DNA from: an uncultured Methanomassiliicoccus sp.
Lineage (GTDB): Archaea; Thermoplasmatota; Thermoplasmata; Methanomassiliicoccales; Methanomassiliicoccaceae
Reading direction: 5' to 3'
DNA: 64,000 nucleotides
Assembly: GCA_944319735.1 (NCBI GenBank)
Contig: CALUEU010000005.1
Coordinates: forward strand, 1 to 64,000
Below are positions 50,229 through 60,090 of this stretch, piece after piece. The position numbers and the translations under genes were made by a program. Below the pieces are notes generated by a model. The model saw nothing but the letters and a program-made list of their open reading frames with translations. It made no database searches and was not told the origin of the DNA. Position 1 is the stretch's first letter. Every line of letters starts with the position of its first letter.

Positions 50229-52118
50229 ATGGGACTCTTTCCCTATAAATTTCGTAAGTTCCAGGAAGAGCTGGTCGAATCAATTTCTCTTTCGACCTCT
50301 TCCTCTTCCCATCTTGTTCTTGAATCAGGAACGGGAACCGGCAAGACAGTATGTGCTTTAGCCGGTACTCTGGAGACTGCCCTGAAAACTGATAAAAAAG
50401 TTCTATACTTGACAAGAACAAACTCTCAGCAGCACCAGGTGATGGTGGAACTTAGAAAGATAAATGAGACCACGCCTGTTTTTGGAGTTGCTATTCAGGG
50501 CCGACAGAATACTTGCCCTCTAGTGCAGCGTGATCCAGACTTGAGATCTGGCACTCCAGAAGAACTTTCCAAACTCTGTGCGGAAAAGAAAGCTAGAGCA
50601 ATTTCAGACAGTGAGGGAGGCTGCAGATTTTATCAGAAAACAATTACTTCTGATTTTGAAGAAGTGGAAAAATATTGCAGAGAAAAACTACCTTCGGTGG
50701 AGGAATTCTCAGATTACTGTGACAAAAGAGGAATGTGTCCGCATGAGCTTACAAAAGATCTGCTTTCCCATGCGACACTTGTGGCTGCACCGTATGTTTA
50801 TTTTTTCTCGCCGTTCATAAGGCAAAGACTTCTGGATTGGATGAATATTTCAGAAGCAGACTTGATCATTATAATTGATGAGGCACACAATCTTCCAGAA
50901 TATGCTAGGGAGATAAAGTCATTCAAACTGTCTGCAAAAGTTCTTGAGTTGGTGAATAAAGAACTAGATGATTTTGGAAGTCCAGAAGTTCTGCAGGGAA
51001 TAACCATTCGGGATTTTGTAAAACAGATTGACATTCTTTTGAAAAAAGCTCTTGAAGAATACCTCATCGAAGATGACGGCATAATTCCTCCAGATTTTCT
51101 TGAAGCAGGCCTGATGTCATCATTTTTCATTACATCTCATGCCTTAGAAGCGGCAGGAGAAAACATCTCAGAATTTGGAGACACAATACGAGATGCCAAA
51201 CGAAAAAGAGGCAGGCTGCCAAGATCATACATTTATTCTCTAGGAAACTTTCTGCAGCTTTGGATGGATACTTATGAAGAGTTTTACGTCAAACTGATAA
51301 TCGGAGGAGAAAACCCAGCTTTTGAAGCATATTGCATGGATCCTTCTATAGCATGTCTGCCTGTTTTCAAATGTCATTCTTCTCTTCACATGTCTGGAAC
51401 ATTATCACCTTTAAACGAATACAGAGCATCAATTGGAATACCAAAAGAGTCTAATTCCATCATTTTTCCATCTCCGTTTGATCCTTCAAAACGTTCTGTA
51501 ATTTATGCTGATGATGTAACGACAAAATACGAAGAGCTGCTGAAGGATGAAGAAATCATCAAAAAAATGGAAGATTATACCGTTTCAGTATGCAACACAT
51601 GCAACCGGAATACAGCCGTATTTTTTTCTTCTTATACACTAATGGATAAATTTATCGAAGACAAGATTCTTATCAGAATCAGAAACAAGGTCTACATGGA
51701 AAGAAAAGGCATGCAGCAACATGAGCTCATGGAAGAGGTAAAGGGCTTCAAAACCTCAAAACCGGCAGTGATTTTTGCAGTAATGGGTGGAAGAGTCAGT
51801 GAAGGAATAGACTTTCCAGGTGATGAACTGGAGGTTGAGATTTTAGAAGGTATACCTTATCCAAAGCCCAACGCTAAACAGCGGGCATTGCTGCATTATT
51901 ATGAAATTAAATTTGGAAGAGGGTGGGAGTACACAGTCAAAGCACCCGTCACAAGAAGACTGCTGCAGACTCTGGGAAGGCTCATCCGTACAGAAGAGGA
52001 TACAGGAATAGCACTGATCCTCGACAAACGGGCAGTTCAGTTTTCAGACAGTTTTAAATCTCAGCTGTCGGAAACGCCCGTAAATGATATTCTTAACTTT
52101 TTTACAGACCGCCGATGA
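50229..52118 (+). CDS. XPD/DinG-family ATP-dependent DNA helicase
   Basis: The 629-residue protein has Walker A ESGTGTGKTVCALAG (about residue 35), the motif Ia YLTRTNSQQHQVM, an Fe-S domain with cysteines in NTCPLV, KLCAEKK, GGCRFYQK and MCPHEL, the DEAH box IIDEAHNLPEYA, and C-terminal motifs FAVMGGRVSEGIDFPGDELE and QTLGRLIRTEEDTG. This is the archaeal XPD arrangement, a 5'-3' helicase in repair. ATG 50229 is used; GTG 50223 adds two residues. Confidence 0.9.
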   Translation: MGLFPYKFRKFQEELVESISLSTSSSSHLVLESGTGTGKTVCALAGTLETALKTDKKVLYLTRTNSQQHQVMVELRKINETTPVFGVAIQGRQNTCPLVQRDPDLRSGTPEELSKLCAEKKARAISDSEGGCRFYQKTITSDFEEVEKYCREKLPSVEEFSDYCDKRGMCPHELTKDLLSHATLVAAPYVYFFSPFIRQRLLDWMNISEADLIIIIDEAHNLPEYAREIKSFKLSAKVLELVNKELDDFGSPEVLQGITIRDFVKQIDILLKKALEEYLIEDDGIIPPDFLEAGLMSSFFITSHALEAAGENISEFGDTIRDAKRKRGRLPRSYIYSLGNFLQLWMDTYEEFYVKLIIGGENPAFEAYCMDPSIACLPVFKCHSSLHMSGTLSPLNEYRASIGIPKESNSIIFPSPFDPSKRSVIYADDVTTKYEELLKDEEIIKKMEDYTVSVCNTCNRNTAVFFSSYTLMDKFIEDKILIRIRNKVYMERKGMQQHELMEEVKGFKTSKPAVIFAVMGGRVSEGIDFPGDELEVEILEGIPYPKPNAKQRALLHYYEIKFGRGWEYTVKAPVTRRLLQTLGRLIRTEEDTGIALILDKRAVQFSDSFKSQLSETPVNDILNFFTDRR

Positions 52119-52119
52119 A

Positions 52120-52131
52120 AGAAATATTTAA
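52120..52131 (+). promoter_or_regulatory. TATA box of carS
   Basis: GAAATATTTAAC at 52120-52131 lies about 26-30 bases before the ATG at 52155, which would make the carS mRNA nearly leaderless. Confidence 0.5.
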
Positions 52132-52154
52132 CCCCCTTGAACTATCCCTTCTCA

Positions 52155-52727
52155 ATGGACGTCTCAGAAGTTCTCGTGGCTATTGTTCTCGGCATCTTCC
52201 TGTTTCTGCCGGCCCTGGTGCCAAATTCAGCAGCTGTGCTTTTCGGTGGCGGAACGCCGATAGATTTTGGAAAGACTTGGAGAGGGAAGCGCATTCTGGG
52301 CGACGGCAAAACCTGGGGAGGGCTTATTGGAGGAGTAATCTCTGGAACAGCTCTTGGAATACTCCTCATTGCCATTGCATACTTCTTTGATCCTGTGGAC
52401 TTCTGGGGATACGGATCTTTCCCGCAGAATGTAGGAATTGTTTTCACACTTGCACTCGGATCTTTACTGGGAGACATGTGCGGTGCTTTCATTAAACGCA
52501 GATTGGGCATGGAAAGAGGTCAGAAAGCTCCGGTGCTGGATCAATATGACTTTGTAGCCGGTGCAATGCTTGTAACTTGCCTATTCTTCCCTGACTGGTT
52601 CATATCCACGTATATTTCTGGAACAGGACTGATTTCATTAGCTACTGTCTTAGTTTTAGTGCCGGTTCTACACCGCTCTGTAAACATCATTGGTTTTAAA
52701 ATGGGAAAGAAAAAGGAGCCTTGGTAA
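52155..52727 (+). CDS. carS: CDP-archaeol synthase
   Basis: The 190-residue protein has about five membrane helices and the family pattern LFLPALVPNSAAVLFGGGTP, IDFGKTWRGKRILGDGKTWG (substrate loop), GSLLGDMCGAFIKRRLGMER and APVLDQYDFVAGAM. It transfers CMP to digeranylgeranylglyceryl phosphate in archaeal membrane lipid synthesis. The ATG at 52155 sits a TATA-length downstream of AATATTTAA; the frame start at 52137 is less likely. pyrE begins 2 bases after its stop. Confidence 0.93.
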   Translation: MDVSEVLVAIVLGIFLFLPALVPNSAAVLFGGGTPIDFGKTWRGKRILGDGKTWGGLIGGVISGTALGILLIAIAYFFDPVDFWGYGSFPQNVGIVFTLALGSLLGDMCGAFIKRRLGMERGQKAPVLDQYDFVAGAMLVTCLFFPDWFISTYISGTGLISLATVLVLVPVLHRSVNIIGFKMGKKKEPW

Positions 52728-52729
52728 TT

Positions 52730-53260
52730 ATGAATGATCGAGTTAAAAAAGCGCTTATGGACTGCAATGCCCTAGCTTATGGGGAATTCACACTTGCTTC
52801 TGGAAAAAAAAGTGAGTATTACATAGACATCAAAAAAGCCAGCACAGATCCTTATGTTCTTGAGGCAATTGCAGATGAGATGGCCAAAAGCATCGCCGCC
52901 ATGGGATTAAAGTTCGATTTAATCGGTGGAGTGGCTCTTGGTTCTGTACCACTGGCTGTAGCTCTTTCTCTGAGAACTAAGATTCCATACATAATGGTGC
53001 GAAAAGAGAAGAAAGATCACGGCACGCAGAAACTGATTGAAGGAACTATGGCCGAAGGCTCTAAGATCCTGATGGTGGAAGATGTAGTCACTTCTGCAGG
53101 CTCAGTTTCAACAGCCGTTGATGTGGTGAGAAATGCCGGAGGCGTTATTGAAAACGTATTCTGTGTCGTTGACAGGCAGTCTGGTGGATCTGAATTGTTA
53201 AAAGAAAAGGGAGTTGAACTCCTTTCTCTGATAACTGCAGAGGATGTGTTGAAACGATGA
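52730..53260 (+). CDS. pyrE: Orotate phosphoribosyltransferase
   Basis: The 176-residue protein has NALAYGEFTLASGKKSEYYI, KFDLIGGVALGSVPLAVALS, YIMVRKEKKDHGTQKLIEG and the PRPP-binding motif ILMVEDVVTSAGSVSTAVDV. It makes OMP from orotate and PRPP in pyrimidine synthesis. ATG 52730 follows the carS stop. The uracil-DNA glycosylase overlaps its end by four bases. Confidence 0.95.
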   Translation: MNDRVKKALMDCNALAYGEFTLASGKKSEYYIDIKKASTDPYVLEAIADEMAKSIAAMGLKFDLIGGVALGSVPLAVALSLRTKIPYIMVRKEKKDHGTQKLIEGTMAEGSKILMVEDVVTSAGSVSTAVDVVRNAGGVIENVFCVVDRQSGGSELLKEKGVELLSLITAEDVLKR

Positions 53261-53784
53261 TTTCATGCCAAGACTGCCCTCTCTGCGAAGGCAGACAGAA
53301 TATAGTCATGCCAGATGGAGACCCAAAATCTCCCGTTGCCTTTGTAGGAGAAGCTCCTGGAGCAGATGAAGACAGATTGGGAAAGCCGTTTGTAGGAAAA
53401 TCTGGAAAGGTGCTGAGCCGACTTATGGAAGAAGTCGGTCTTGTTAGGAGTACTGTATTCATCACCAATACAGTAAAATGCAGACCGCCCAACAACAGAG
53501 ATCCAACAGCAAAAGAGATGGAAGCATGCTACCCGCGACTGGAGCAGGAGCTGAAAGACCGAAAGTTAATCATTGCACTGGGAAGATCCGCTGCAAAAGA
53601 TTTAATTGGAAGAGATGTTAAAATGGGCTCGGAAGCAAATACCATTGTTCCAGTCAAAATCGCAGGCAATGAAATCAAAGTTCTGATTGCATATCACCCA
53701 GCTGCGACATTTTATAGTAAAAAAGCTCTTGAAAGTCTGAAAAATTCTATTGAGATTGCTAAAGAATATATGATGAGCAAATAA
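53257..53784 (+). CDS. Family-4 uracil-DNA glycosylase (Fe-S)
   Basis: The 175-residue protein has Fe-S cysteines in CQDCPLC and later in TVKCRPP and MEACYPRL, the catalytic-loop motif FVGEAPGADEDRLGKPFVG, and the C-terminal YHPAATFYSKKALESLK. It removes uracil from DNA formed by cytosine deamination. It overlaps pyrE by ATGA. Confidence 0.93.
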   Translation: MISCQDCPLCEGRQNIVMPDGDPKSPVAFVGEAPGADEDRLGKPFVGKSGKVLSRLMEEVGLVRSTVFITNTVKCRPPNNRDPTAKEMEACYPRLEQELKDRKLIIALGRSAAKDLIGRDVKMGSEANTIVPVKIAGNEIKVLIAYHPAATFYSKKALESLKNSIEIAKEYMMSK

Positions 53785-53857
53785 TTTTCATATCTGGCAG
53801 ACCGTAAGAGCTATTTATAGGTACAATTATGAGTTTAAAAATCGGAGACTGTACATC

Positions 53858-54802
53858 ATGTCTTTAACAATCACCCCAGATGAGCTTATTAAGACACATG
53901 GTAAGCTTTTCTGCCAAGGTTTCTATACCTTAGTCGATGAAAAAAATAACATCGCTACGCTGATTGAATGCTGCGATGTCAAAGGCGCAATGGAATGGGA
54001 TATCGCCAACAGGAAACGTAGCGGTGGCGTTCTCAAAAGCATACGCACTGACGGCAACATGCTCGTTATGGAAGCAGACCTTGGAGAAGGTGAAGTTAAT
54101 TTTGGACCTGCAGCAAAAGGCATAGGAGCTTCTGCTCTGAAAGCCGTCAATGTGGAAGGAGATCTTGTAAAAACAACATGGATAGGTCTGGCAGGTGCAA
54201 GTGTTGGAATAGGTGTCTGCTTAGCTCAAGGACCTGGCGTAATAAAGGCGGAGTATCCTGAAGGTTTTAAGGTAGGAGGAGCCAACAGAGTTCTTGTAAA
54301 CATCTACACTCCTAAACTGGTGCGTGTAGTGTATGCTGCAGACGATACGGACACCAAAGAGAAAGGAGCTTCATGGGTATTAATGCTGAAAATGGCTAAG
54401 TCAGCACCATATGGTAAATTCCTTGAACACAAAATCACGCAGCTTAATCCAAACGTTCCTGAAAAAACAACTAACTGTGCTGCTGTGGGTGTATCATTTG
54501 CCGTAAAGGAAGATGAAGTTGAGAAGCTCACAGAATATGTGATAAATTATCTTCGTGAGAATACATATTCTTCAGAAACAACACTGGCAGTTTATCAGGG
54601 TCTTAAAATCCCCCAGGAGCTCTCTGAATATGGATTGAGAGCTAAAAAAGAAATTCTCACTGTGGATGACGCCAAAAAGGCAGCTGCCGAAGGGGGAGCG
54701 AAAATTATAAAAATCACCGGTGAAAACGGAACTATAGGGGCTGTTGCTGCTATAGGCTGCTTTGACATGGGTCTTATGGCTGCAGACATTCTCGATGAAT
54801 GA
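53858..54802 (+). CDS. Methanogenesis marker protein 11-like
   Basis: The 314-residue protein has the feature VVYAADDTDTKEKGASWVLM (the DDTD motif shared with TiaS-like proteins), PEKTTNCAAVGVSFAV, TLAVYQGLKIPQELSEYGLR and the end TIGAVAAIGCFDMGLMAADI. This matches my recollection of methanogenesis marker protein 11, which is found across methanogens; the function is unknown. A TATA-like CTATTTATAG lies at 53811-53820. Confidence 0.75.
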   Translation: MSLTITPDELIKTHGKLFCQGFYTLVDEKNNIATLIECCDVKGAMEWDIANRKRSGGVLKSIRTDGNMLVMEADLGEGEVNFGPAAKGIGASALKAVNVEGDLVKTTWIGLAGASVGIGVCLAQGPGVIKAEYPEGFKVGGANRVLVNIYTPKLVRVVYAADDTDTKEKGASWVLMLKMAKSAPYGKFLEHKITQLNPNVPEKTTNCAAVGVSFAVKEDEVEKLTEYVINYLRENTYSSETTLAVYQGLKIPQELSEYGLRAKKEILTVDDAKKAAAEGGAKIIKITGENGTIGAVAAIGCFDMGLMAADILDE

Positions 54803-54827
54803 TAACCATCGGGATATTGGTGAGGTA

Positions 54828-55610
54828 ATGAAACAAGAAATCTCTAAAGCGATCTCAAGCACGGCATACCAGGCTTATGAGAAACTTCTCTTCAAAGAGG
54901 TTTCAGAAGGTGTAATTCCGCATCACATTGCCGTCATCATGGATGGCAATCGCCGTTTTGCCAAAGAGCTGGGGATTTCTTCTACCGAAGGGCATATAAA
55001 AGGTAAAGACAAACTTGAGGAAGTCTTGGAATGGTGTATGGAGCTTGACATCAAGGTCCTGACAGTGTATGCCTTTTCTACAGAAAACGGAAAGCGCAGC
55101 ATCGAAGAAGTATCCGACCTCATGGATCTTTTTGAAGACAACTTTATAAAGCTGGCTGATGACGACAGAGTACACAGATATGGAATAAAAGTTAAAGTCT
55201 TAGGACAGAGGGAGTTAATTCCAGCAAATGTTTTAGAGGCCATAGAAGTCGCCGAAGAGAAAACAAAAGACTATTCAGATCATTATTACAATATTGCACT
55301 GGCATACGGTTCTCGTCAGGAAATCATACACGCTATCAAGCAGATTGCACAGAAAGTAAAAGACGGAGAAATGGAAATAGAAGATATTTGCGAAGACACA
55401 GTCTCTACCTACCTGTACACCGCTGACTTTCCAGATCCTGATCTGGTTCTCAGAACATCAGGAGAAGAAAGAGTTTCCAATTTCCTGCTGTGGCAGCTTG
55501 CATATTCTGAATTATACTTTACAGATGTGTACTGGCCTGGTTTCAGGAAAATTGATTTTCTCCGTGCTATCCGTTCATATCAGCTGCGTCAAAGACGCTT
55601 TGGGACCTGA
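54828..55610 (+). CDS. uppS: Polyprenyl diphosphate synthase, cis type (UppS)
   Basis: The 260-residue protein has the conserved VIPHHIAVIMDGNRRFAKEL (catalytic Asp), GHIKGKDKLEEVLEWCMELD, TVYAFSTENGKRS, YGSRQEIIHAIKQIA and DPDLVLRTSGEERVSNFLLW with YTDVYWPGF-type end. It makes the lipid carrier for cell-surface glycan assembly. GGTGAGG precedes ATG 54828; upstream in-frame Met codons overlap the marker-11 gene. Confidence 0.94.
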   Translation: MKQEISKAISSTAYQAYEKLLFKEVSEGVIPHHIAVIMDGNRRFAKELGISSTEGHIKGKDKLEEVLEWCMELDIKVLTVYAFSTENGKRSIEEVSDLMDLFEDNFIKLADDDRVHRYGIKVKVLGQRELIPANVLEAIEVAEEKTKDYSDHYYNIALAYGSRQEIIHAIKQIAQKVKDGEMEIEDICEDTVSTYLYTADFPDPDLVLRTSGEERVSNFLLWQLAYSELYFTDVYWPGFRKIDFLRAIRSYQLRQRRFGT

Positions 55611-55951
55611 TCTTATTCTATTTCTTTAGTATTGTAAACAATAGCCTTCAAAATCCTTATTTTCTGCTAACCAATAGCTGTCCAAAGTGCTCTGGGATGG
55701 ACAAGGCATCATAGATAGCATGTAATAATATTTCTTTTAGACCATTGTATATACTTTACTGCATATACCTTTAAATCCTATTCAAATTTAAACTAAACCT
55801 AAATACAATATGTAGATACATATACCATATATTTTCTATTTAATGTATATAGAATATCTCGAAAACTTTCATATCCAGACACCTCGAGATGCCCACATGA
55901 GCACGTGAAAACATTTTTCTAGAGTGTATCTGCTGAGGGTTGGAACAGATC
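55611..55951. other. Intergenic region with dyads upstream of the radical SAM gene
   Basis: No ORF can be supported. Dyads are TGTCCA/TGGACA near 55680-55705, ATATGTA-GA-TACATAT (55808-55823) and ATCTCGA (55856-55862) / TCGAGAT (55884-55890). A TATATA near 55845 is the likely promoter. Confidence 0.45.
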
Positions 55952-57673
55952 ATGGCTAAATACGACTTAGTTTTCATCCACGCTCCCAGCGTATATGATT
56001 TTAGAAAGGAGTCTATGTTCTATGGACCAGTCAGTGACTTGGTTCCTTCGACTCCTGTTTTTGAAATGTATCCATTTGGTTTCACTACAATGGCCGCTCA
56101 TCTCAGCAAAGCTGGCTATAAAGTCAGAATCATAAATCTGGCCAGTATGATGCTGAATGACAGCAAACTGGACGTGGAATCGTTTCTGTCAAAGATCGAC
56201 TCAGACGTATTCGGTATTGATCTTCACTGGCTTCCGCATGCTCATGGTTCTCTTGCAGTTGCAGAAATCATCAAAAAACTACATCCAGAATCAAAAGTCC
56301 TGTTTGGGGGATTCTCTTCATCATACTTCCAGAAAGAGTTGATCCAGTATCCTCAGGTAGATTTAGTTCTCAGGGGAGACTCAGTAGAGCAGCCCATAGT
56401 TACTTTAATGGATACTTTGAGTAAAGCTGGAGATCTGTCTAGCGTGCCTAATTTGACTTGGAAAAAGGATGGTAAAATCACAGTAAACGATATGACTTTT
56501 GTACCAGATGATTTAGACTATCTGGACATTGATTATGCCTGGATCATAAAGTCAGTCATTAAGAATATGGATCTGGAAGGGGCAAAACCCTTCAAAGACT
56601 GGGATCGGTATCCGCTCACAGTATCTTTTACTGTCAGAGGATGTGCTCACCGCTGTGCAGTATGCGGAGGCAGCTGTGGAGCAAATAAGATTGTATTATC
56701 ACGCTCTAAACCAGCGTTCAGGAGTCCTGAGAAAGTTGCAGAGGACATCAGCAATGTGGAGAATTATCTGAAAGCCCCAGTTTTTGTGGTCGGGGACTTG
56801 AGGCAACATGGAGAAAGTTATGCTGAGCGCTTCTTCAAAGAATGTAAACGGTTAGATATTGACACTCATGTAATTCTAGAATACTTTGTACCTCCGCCAG
56901 AGTCATTTTTTAAATCTGCAGACTCAACGTTCAGCAGATATTCGATCCAGTTTTCACCTGACTCTCATGAAGAGAATGTACGTTATGCTCTGGGAAGAAG
57001 GTTTGACAATCATTCTATGAATAAAAGCATTGGATTTGCTCTGCAAAACAACTGTCAGAGATTTGATATGTTTTTCATGATCGGCCTGCCGGAACAGACT
57101 CCAGAATCTGCTATCAGTTCAGCACAATACACTAAGGATCTGTACAGCAACAACAACAATGACAGCAGACTGCACATCTATACTTCACCTCTAGCTCCTT
57201 TCTTGGATCCTGGAAGCTTTGCTTTTGAAGAGCCTGAAAAATATGGCTACAAGCTGTTGGCACACACTCTTGAAGAGCACAGAATCAGGCTTACAAATCC
57301 CAGCTGGAAAGATGTCCTGTCATATGAAACAAAGTGGATGACGCGTGATCAAATTGCCCAGACTTCATACGATGCAGCGGATCTGCTCAGCAAGGTGAGG
57401 CTTGAGGTAGGACACATTGATCAGAATGAATATGATGAGATCACTTCCAGGTCTAAAGAAGCCAGAGCACTGCTGGATGAAGTAGAAGCTGCTACAAAGC
57501 TTTCTAACCCTGAAGATCGCAGAGCTGCTTTGGACGCTCTCAGAGGCAGAGGAATGGAACTGATGGAGTCGACAATCTGTCAGAAAAGAGAACTAGAATG
57601 GGACAGCCAAAGCGTATTCCGCAGTGCACCCAGAGTAGTTAAGGGTTTGATATTTAAAAAGAAGAAGAGATGA
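55952..57673 (+). CDS. B12-binding radical SAM protein (Ta0216 family)
   Basis: The 573-residue protein has an N-terminal B12-binding-like Rossmann domain (YPFGFTTMAAHLSKAGYKVR, VFGIDLHWLPHAHGS) and a radical SAM core with CAHRCAVC (about residue 231, three cysteines for the [4Fe-4S] cluster) and GLPEQTPESAISS. It resembles the Ta0216 family found in Thermoplasmata. The product is unknown; methylation or a rearrangement is possible. ATG 55952 is used; TTG 55940 is in frame. Confidence 0.85.
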   Translation: MAKYDLVFIHAPSVYDFRKESMFYGPVSDLVPSTPVFEMYPFGFTTMAAHLSKAGYKVRIINLASMMLNDSKLDVESFLSKIDSDVFGIDLHWLPHAHGSLAVAEIIKKLHPESKVLFGGFSSSYFQKELIQYPQVDLVLRGDSVEQPIVTLMDTLSKAGDLSSVPNLTWKKDGKITVNDMTFVPDDLDYLDIDYAWIIKSVIKNMDLEGAKPFKDWDRYPLTVSFTVRGCAHRCAVCGGSCGANKIVLSRSKPAFRSPEKVAEDISNVENYLKAPVFVVGDLRQHGESYAERFFKECKRLDIDTHVILEYFVPPPESFFKSADSTFSRYSIQFSPDSHEENVRYALGRRFDNHSMNKSIGFALQNNCQRFDMFFMIGLPEQTPESAISSAQYTKDLYSNNNNDSRLHIYTSPLAPFLDPGSFAFEEPEKYGYKLLAHTLEEHRIRLTNPSWKDVLSYETKWMTRDQIAQTSYDAADLLSKVRLEVGHIDQNEYDEITSRSKEARALLDEVEAATKLSNPEDRRAALDALRGRGMELMESTICQKRELEWDSQSVFRSAPRVVKGLIFKKKKR

Positions 57674-57677
57674 GGGC

Positions 57678-58487
57678 TTAATTTTTGCCCAGCTCTTTAG
57701 ACCTTTCAGTTGCTGCCAGAACCGCGTCGATAAAGGCTCCTCTCACAGCTGAATTCTCAAGAATGCGCATTCCCTCAATGGTTGTTCCGGCAGGTGATGT
57801 AACCATATCCTTTGCCTGGCCAGGATGCATTTTTGTTTCCAGTATTGTTTTTGCGGCACCCAGAACAGTCTGTGCAGCCAATGCAGTCGAGACATCTCTT
57901 GGCAGGCCGGCCATTACTCCGCCGTCTGACAAAGCTTCGATCACCAGATAGATGTACGCAGGACCAGATCCGCTCAGACCGGTTACTGCATCGAGCTGCT
58001 TTTCTTCCATCGGGTAAGCAATTCCTACAGCTTCCAGCATTTTTTGAACTAATGCCTTATCCTCATCCGTTGCATATTTTCCAAGAGCAAAAGCAGAGGC
58101 AGAGGCACTGACCAAACAAGGCTGGTTGGGCATAACCCTTATGACTCTGACACCTTCGTTGAGATGTGACTCAATGGATGAGATTTTCACACCAGCAGCT
58201 ATAGATACAATCAAATGATCTTTAGTCAACTCAGACCTCAACTCATCCAGCACTGTAGCAACAACATTTGGTTTTACTGCCAGTACAATCACTTTAGCTT
58301 CTTTTATCACATCTTTGTTGTTGGCAGTCACATCTACGCCCAGATTTTTTACTATGTACTCTCTTCTGGGAGCAAAAACTTCACTGGCAATAAGTTCCTC
58401 AATAGTTGTGAGCTGTCCGTTGATCAATCCCTTCATCAATGCCTCGGCCATGTTGCCTGCGCCAATAAATCCAAATTTTTTACTCAT
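57678..58487 (-). CDS. proC: Pyrroline-5-carboxylate reductase
   Basis: The 269-residue protein has [20 protein letters not shown] (NADPH loop), [60 protein letters not shown] and [20 protein letters not shown]. It makes proline from P5C. ATG 58487 follows GGTG. It converges with the radical SAM gene 5 bases away. Confidence 0.95.
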   Translation of the reverse strand: MSKKFGFIGAGNMAEALMKGLINGQLTTIEELIASEVFAPRREYIVKNLGVDVTANNKDVIKEAKVIVLAVKPNVVATVLDELRSELTKDHLIVSIAAGVKISSIESHLNEGVRVIRVMPNQPCLVSASASAFALGKYATDEDKALVQKMLEAVGIAYPMEEKQLDAVTGLSGSGPAYIYLVIEALSDGGVMAGLPRDVSTALAAQTVLGAAKTILETKMHPGQAKDMVTSPAGTTIEGMRILENSAVRGAFIDAVLAATERSKELGKN

Positions 58488-58673
58488 AATATACACCGTT
58501 ACTTTTGCAAATTAAATGTAAGTTAAACGCCTAACTGCTCAAATGATTCTTGAATCTTCCCTTTGATTCTTACAACCTTTGTATTATATACCCCTGAAGA
58601 CTTTAGTGATAAACAATGGTTTAATACCAGATAAATGCCAGACACTGGCTGTATAATTATTACTTCGACAATG

Positions 58674-58682
58674 TATTTATAG
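58674..58682 (+). promoter_or_regulatory. TATA box of the fpo operon (leaderless start)
   Basis: TATTTATAG at 58674-58682 centres about 26 bases before the fpoA ATG at 58704, so the mRNA probably begins at or near that ATG. No ribosome site precedes fpoA. Confidence 0.55.
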
Positions 58683-58703
58683 AGGCATCATATTGTCCAT
58701 CCA

Positions 58704-59063
58704 ATGCTCTGGGATACCTATTTGCCGGTCGCAATCTTTACAGTGGTTGCGTTGGGATTTCCGATATTGGCATTCTACGTCTCAAGGTTTTTCCGTCCTA
58801 CTCGAGTGACGCCCCTTAAGCGTGAGACTTATGAATGCGGTGAGGTTCCAATCGGTGGTGCACAGATCCAGTTCCATTTCCAATTCTATATGTTTGCAAT
58901 TATTTTCGTCGTTTTCGATGTAGTTACAATCTTTTTGATGATCTGGGCACTCTCGTTTGATTATCTCATGTTCGATGCTAAACTAATGATGTTGGCGTTC
59001 TTTGCACTGCTCTTAGTTGGTGTATATTACGCCCTCAAGAAGGAGGAGAAGCTATGGATTTGA
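58704..59063 (+). CDS. fpoA: F420H2 dehydrogenase-like subunit FpoA (NuoA)
   Basis: The 119-residue protein has three membrane helices ([60 protein letters not shown]) and the conserved [20 protein letters not shown] loop of NuoA/FpoA. It is a membrane-arm subunit of the proton-pumping complex. fpoB starts inside its last codons. Confidence 0.95.
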   Translation: MLWDTYLPVAIFTVVALGFPILAFYVSRFFRPTRVTPLKRETYECGEVPIGGAQIQFHFQFYMFAIIFVVFDVVTIFLMIWALSFDYLMFDAKLMMLAFFALLLVGVYYALKKEEKLWI

Positions 59064-59617
59064 GTCTATTTCCAAATGCCATTGCCATGACCATTGACGA
59101 GTTTAAAGCTTGGTCTCATGAGGTCGTCGATGAACTCGGCAGATCTAGTGGGATAAAGAGACTTGTCGATAAGGCAACCGCTCCAATCTGGAGTTGGGCA
59201 CAGAGAAATTCTCTGCACCCTCTGCACTTTGGTATTGCATGCTGTGCTCTGGAGATGGCTGCTGCGTCTGCCCCTAGATTCGATGCAGAAAGGGTCGGTG
59301 TCGTGTACCGTTCTTCACCAAGACAGACTGATGTTCTTCTTGTGAATGGATGGGTAACAAAGAAACTTCGTCCTGCTCTTCGTCGTCTCTATGAGGAAAT
59401 ACCCGATCCAAAGTGGGTCGTGGCTATGGGAGAATGCGCAATTTCAGGTGGACCCTGGTATGATTCATACAATGTTGTGCAAGGTGTCGATACATTCATT
59501 CCAGTCGACATTTACATCCCCGGATGCCCGTCTAGGCCAGAAGCCATGATTGATGGTTTCTTGAAGCTGCAAGAGAAGATCAAGGTAGAACAGCAAGGTA
59601 CTTTCTTGGATGACTGA
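59054..59617 (+). CDS. fpoB: F420H2 dehydrogenase-like subunit FpoB (NuoB)
   Basis: The 187-residue protein has the N2-cluster pattern [14 protein letters not shown], then [20 protein letters not shown] and [20 protein letters not shown]; the four cysteines hold the terminal [4Fe-4S] cluster. AGGAGG precedes the ATG. It is in the peripheral arm. It overlaps fpoA and fpoC. Confidence 0.97.
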   Translation: MDLSLFPNAIAMTIDEFKAWSHEVVDELGRSSGIKRLVDKATAPIWSWAQRNSLHPLHFGIACCALEMAAASAPRFDAERVGVVYRSSPRQTDVLLVNGWVTKKLRPALRRLYEEIPDPKWVVAMGECAISGGPWYDSYNVVQGVDTFIPVDIYIPGCPSRPEAMIDGFLKLQEKIKVEQQGTFLDD

Positions 59618-60089
59618 GGTGACATATTTGACTGATGCGTTTACAATTGACCAAGTCAAGGAAAAGATCACTTCAGAATTCTCATCAGATGAAGTAAAAA
59701 TCCTTGATAAAAATAAACCACGCAGAATTTATTGTACTGCGGATAAAGACTCAATTCTAAAACTCTGCACGTTCCTTAAAGACGCGCTTAATTTTGAACA
59801 TTGCTCATGTGTATCTGGAGTAGATCGCATTGATTGCTTCCAGGTAGTCTACCACATCACATCATATGCAAACAGAATCACAATCGAAATCGTTGTTGAT
59901 TTGCCTCATGACAATCCAGAAGTGGATTCCATCACTCCTTTGTGGGGCGGTGCCAATTGGCATGAGAGAGAAGCCTATGATATGTTTGGTATAATTTTCA
60001 AGAATCATCCAAAACTTGCGAGGATTCTGTTGGATGAGGATGTTCAGTTCTTCCCGATGAGGAAGGATTTCAAGAGTGGAGGTCTCTGA
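59610..60089 (+). CDS. fpoC: F420H2 dehydrogenase-like subunit FpoC (NuoC)
   Basis: The 159-residue protein has [60 protein letters not shown] and [20 protein letters not shown], the NuoC 30-kDa-type signature. It is a structural subunit of the peripheral arm. The ATG overlaps the fpoB stop. Confidence 0.95.
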   Translation: MTEVTYLTDAFTIDQVKEKITSEFSSDEVKILDKNKPRRIYCTADKDSILKLCTFLKDALNFEHCSCVSGVDRIDCFQVVYHITSYANRITIEIVVDLPHDNPEVDSITPLWGGANWHEREAYDMFGIIFKNHPKLARILLDEDVQFFPMRKDFKSGGL

Positions 60090-60090
60090 A

